Source of the DNA: CF-161 sp035263645
GTDB taxonomy: Bacteria; Chloroflexota; Dormibacteria; Dormibacterales; Dormibacteraceae
Assembly: GCA_035263645.1 (NCBI GenBank)
Contig: DATFRD010000439.1
Coordinates: 1-14,517 of the forward strand
Reading direction: 5' to 3'
DNA: 14,517 bases
This document shows, piece by piece, positions 13,162-14,517 of the stretch. The notes under the pieces were generated by a model. The model saw only the letters and a program-made list of their open reading frames with translations. It was not told where the DNA came from and did no database searches. A program made the translations under genes and the position numbers. The stretch's first letter is position 1. The number at the start of each line of letters is the position of its first letter.

Positions 13162-14016
13162 ATGCAGGAACGTGCGGGCGTGGTCGCTCCCGGGCGGGTG
13201 GCCGTCGTCACCGGCGCGGCCAGCGGGATCGGTCTCGCCCTGTCCCGCCGGCTGGCCAGCGACGGCATGCGGGTGGTCATGGCGGACATCGAGGAGCCGG
13301 CGCTGGCGGAGGCGGCGCAGGTGCTCGCCGCCGAGGGCGGGTACGTGCTGCCGGTGCCGACGGACGTGTCCCGCGCGGCCGATGTGGAGGCGCTGCGGGA
13401 CCGGACGCTGGCCGAGTTCGGCGGCGTGCACCTGGTCTGCAACAACGCCGGCGTGACCGGCCCCGGCCGGATGCTCTGGGAGATGACGCAGGCCGACTGG
13501 GACTGGGTGCTGGGGGTCAACGTCTGGGGGGTCGTGAACGGGATCCGGGCGTTCGTGCCCGCGCTGCTCCGCGAGGACGCCGCCCACATCGTCAACACGG
13601 CGTCCGTGGCCGGCCTGGTCACCGCCGCGCTGGGTCCGTACAGCGTGACGAAGCACGCGGTCGTAGCGCTCTCCGAGAGCCTGCACCTCCAGCTCCGGCA
13701 GCGCTCGGCGGCGGTCGGCGTGTCCGTGCTGTGCCCGGGCTGGGTCCGGACCCGGATCCTCGACTCTGACCGCAACCGGCCCGCCGCGGTCGCGCCGCCC
13801 CCCGAGCCCGACGCAGTGGGCCTGGCGGTGCGCGAGACGGCACGGGCGCTGGTCGAGTCCGGGATGGACCCGGCCGGGGTGGCGGACGCGGTGGTCCGCG
13901 CGGTGCGAACCGGGTGCTTCTACGTGCTGACGCACCCCGAGATGGGCGAGGCAGTCCGGCTGCGCGCCGAGCAGGTGCTGAGCGGCGCGCCGCCGGAACG
14001 CATCCCGTTCCCGTGA
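13162..14016 (+). CDS. classical short-chain dehydrogenase/reductase (SDR)
   Basis: A 284-residue oxidoreductase of the classical SDR type. The cofactor loop TGAASGIG is at 17-24. Asp42 after the second strand favours NAD(H). NNAG is at 94-97, structural Asn at 120, and the catalytic Ser148, Tyr160 and Lys164 (YSVTK) are all present. PGWVRT follows as usual. It would oxidise or reduce a hydroxyl/keto group; the substrate is unknown. The ATG is supported by the -10 box 7 nt upstream. The TGA at 14014-14016 overlaps a possible GTG start of the next gene (GTGA), so the two dehydrogenases are probably one operon behind the HTH-TPR regulator. Confidence 0.92.
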   Translation: MQERAGVVAPGRVAVVTGAASGIGLALSRRLASDGMRVVMADIEEPALAEAAQVLAAEGGYVLPVPTDVSRAADVEALRDRTLAEFGGVHLVCNNAGVTGPGRMLWEMTQADWDWVLGVNVWGVVNGIRAFVPALLREDAAHIVNTASVAGLVTAALGPYSVTKHAVVALSESLHLQLRQRSAAVGVSVLCPGWVRTRILDSDRNRPAAVAPPPEPDAVGLAVRETARALVESGMDPAGVADAVVRAVRTGCFYVLTHPEMGEAVRLRAEQVLSGAPPERIPFP

Positions 14017-14030
14017 GGCGGGTGCCGCTG

Positions 14031-14517
14031 ATGCGCGCGGCGCGGCTGGTCGCGCCGGCCCGGGTGGAGGTGGAGGATGCGCCCCTTCCCGTGCCCGGCG
14101 ACGGCGAGGTCCTGGTCCGGATGCAAGCCGCCTCCATCTGCGGAAGCGACGTCCACGTGATCTTCGACGGGTTCGCAGACCCTGAGCAGCTGCCTGCCCG
14201 GCCGGGGTTCCCCGGCCACGAGGGGGTGGGACAGGTGGTCGAGAGCAGGGCCCCCGTGTTCGAGCCCGGCGACCTGGTGCTGACAGTGCCGCCGCCGGCG
14301 GACGCCGGGTGCTTCGCGGAGATGCAGGCGGTGGCGAGCTGGTCGCTGGTCGGCCTGCCGCCGGGCGCCGACCTGCCCAGGCTGCTGATGGCGCAGCAGC
14401 TGGGCACGACCGTCTACGCGTTCCGGCGGTTCTGGCCGGCCGGCGGCGCCGGCACGGCCGCCGTGATCGGTGCCGGCTCCGCCGGCCTGTTCTTCCTGCA
14501 GCTGCTCCGGCTCGCCG
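14031..14517 (+). CDS. zinc-type medium-chain alcohol dehydrogenase, cut by window end
   Basis: The first 162 residues of a medium-chain dehydrogenase (GroES-like domain, then start of the NAD(P) Rossmann domain). VPGDGEVLVRMQAASICGSDVH gives the catalytic zinc Cys37. PGHEGVGQVV gives His63-Glu64. VIGAGSAG at 146-152 is the nucleotide-binding loop. The usual four-cysteine structural zinc lobe is missing: VFEPGDLVLTVPPPADAGCFAE goes straight on, so it belongs to a structural-zinc-less branch. Family homology begins at MRAARLV, favouring ATG 14031. An in-frame GTG at 14013 overlaps the upstream stop, and GTG 14022 is also in frame. The 3' part lies outside the window. Confidence 0.9.
   Translation, partial: MRAARLVAPARVEVEDAPLPVPGDGEVLVRMQAASICGSDVHVIFDGFADPEQLPARPGFPGHEGVGQVVESRAPVFEPGDLVLTVPPPADAGCFAEMQAVASWSLVGLPPGADLPRLLMAQQLGTTVYAFRRFWPAGGAGTAAVIGAGSAGLFFLQLLRLA

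Noticed and set aside
11815..13935. 706-residue minus-strand frame opposite the HTH-TPR and SDR genes
   Set aside because: It is His/Arg/Gln-rich antisense sequence spanning two real genes and their gap.

Overview
The window is very GC-rich (clearly above 65% by eye, with nearly every third codon position G or C). It is densely coded and reads as a chromosomal segment of a free-living bacterium. The single-chain acyl-CoA carboxylase, the leaderless-type promoters with a -10 box 7 nt before ATG, and frequent GTG/TTG starts suggest a high-GC Terrabacteria lineage (Actinomycetota, Chloroflexota or Dormibacterota-like). This assignment is an inference; no rRNA or marker gene is present. I see no tRNA, rRNA, CRISPR array, insertion sequence or phage gene.

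Layout. 142-3546 (-) encodes one polypeptide carrying biotin carboxylase, biotin carrier and carboxyltransferase domains. Divergent from it, 3772-4839 (+) is a membrane-anchored HExxH metallopeptidase. Its 3' end overlaps tail-to-tail a TIGR02206/YwaF-type membrane protein (4639-5577, -). Then on + come a SAM-methyltransferase-like protein (5710-6471), a lipoprotein with two DUF5666-like repeats (6595-7353) and a vicinal-oxygen-chelate ring-cleaving dioxygenase (7495-8523). A compact double inverted repeat at 8525-8568 separates this from a convergent three-gene ABC importer of the NitT/TauT type (11227 down to 8576: binding protein, ATPase, permease). All three genes of that operon overlap.

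The most interesting part is 11228-11850. Between the transporter and an XRE-HTH/TPR regulator (11782-13143, +) lies a 452-bp regulatory region. It contains a 16-bp inverted repeat, a sigma70-like promoter and a GNRA-tetraloop hairpin. The hairpin directly abuts an 11-nt Shine-Dalgarno sequence, the strongest I saw in the window. That SD drives a 32-codon ORF (11680-11778) with a TTG start. The product looks like a tiny signal-peptide-bearing precursor ending V-P-A/TWFGP. The ORF stops 3 nt before the first possible ATG of the HTH-TPR gene. A short exported peptide next to an HTH-TPR protein is the architecture of RRNPP peptide quorum-sensing systems (PlcR-PapR, NprR-NprX, Rgg-SHP, AimR-AimP), which are best known from Firmicutes. 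A leader-peptide/attenuator reading is also possible because a 9-bp GC hairpin follows the small ORF.

The regulator is followed by a short-chain dehydrogenase (13162-14016), which has its own leaderless-type -10 box. Then comes a zinc-type medium-chain dehydrogenase cut by the window end (14031-14517+). These two are probably co-transcribed and may be part of what the regulator controls.
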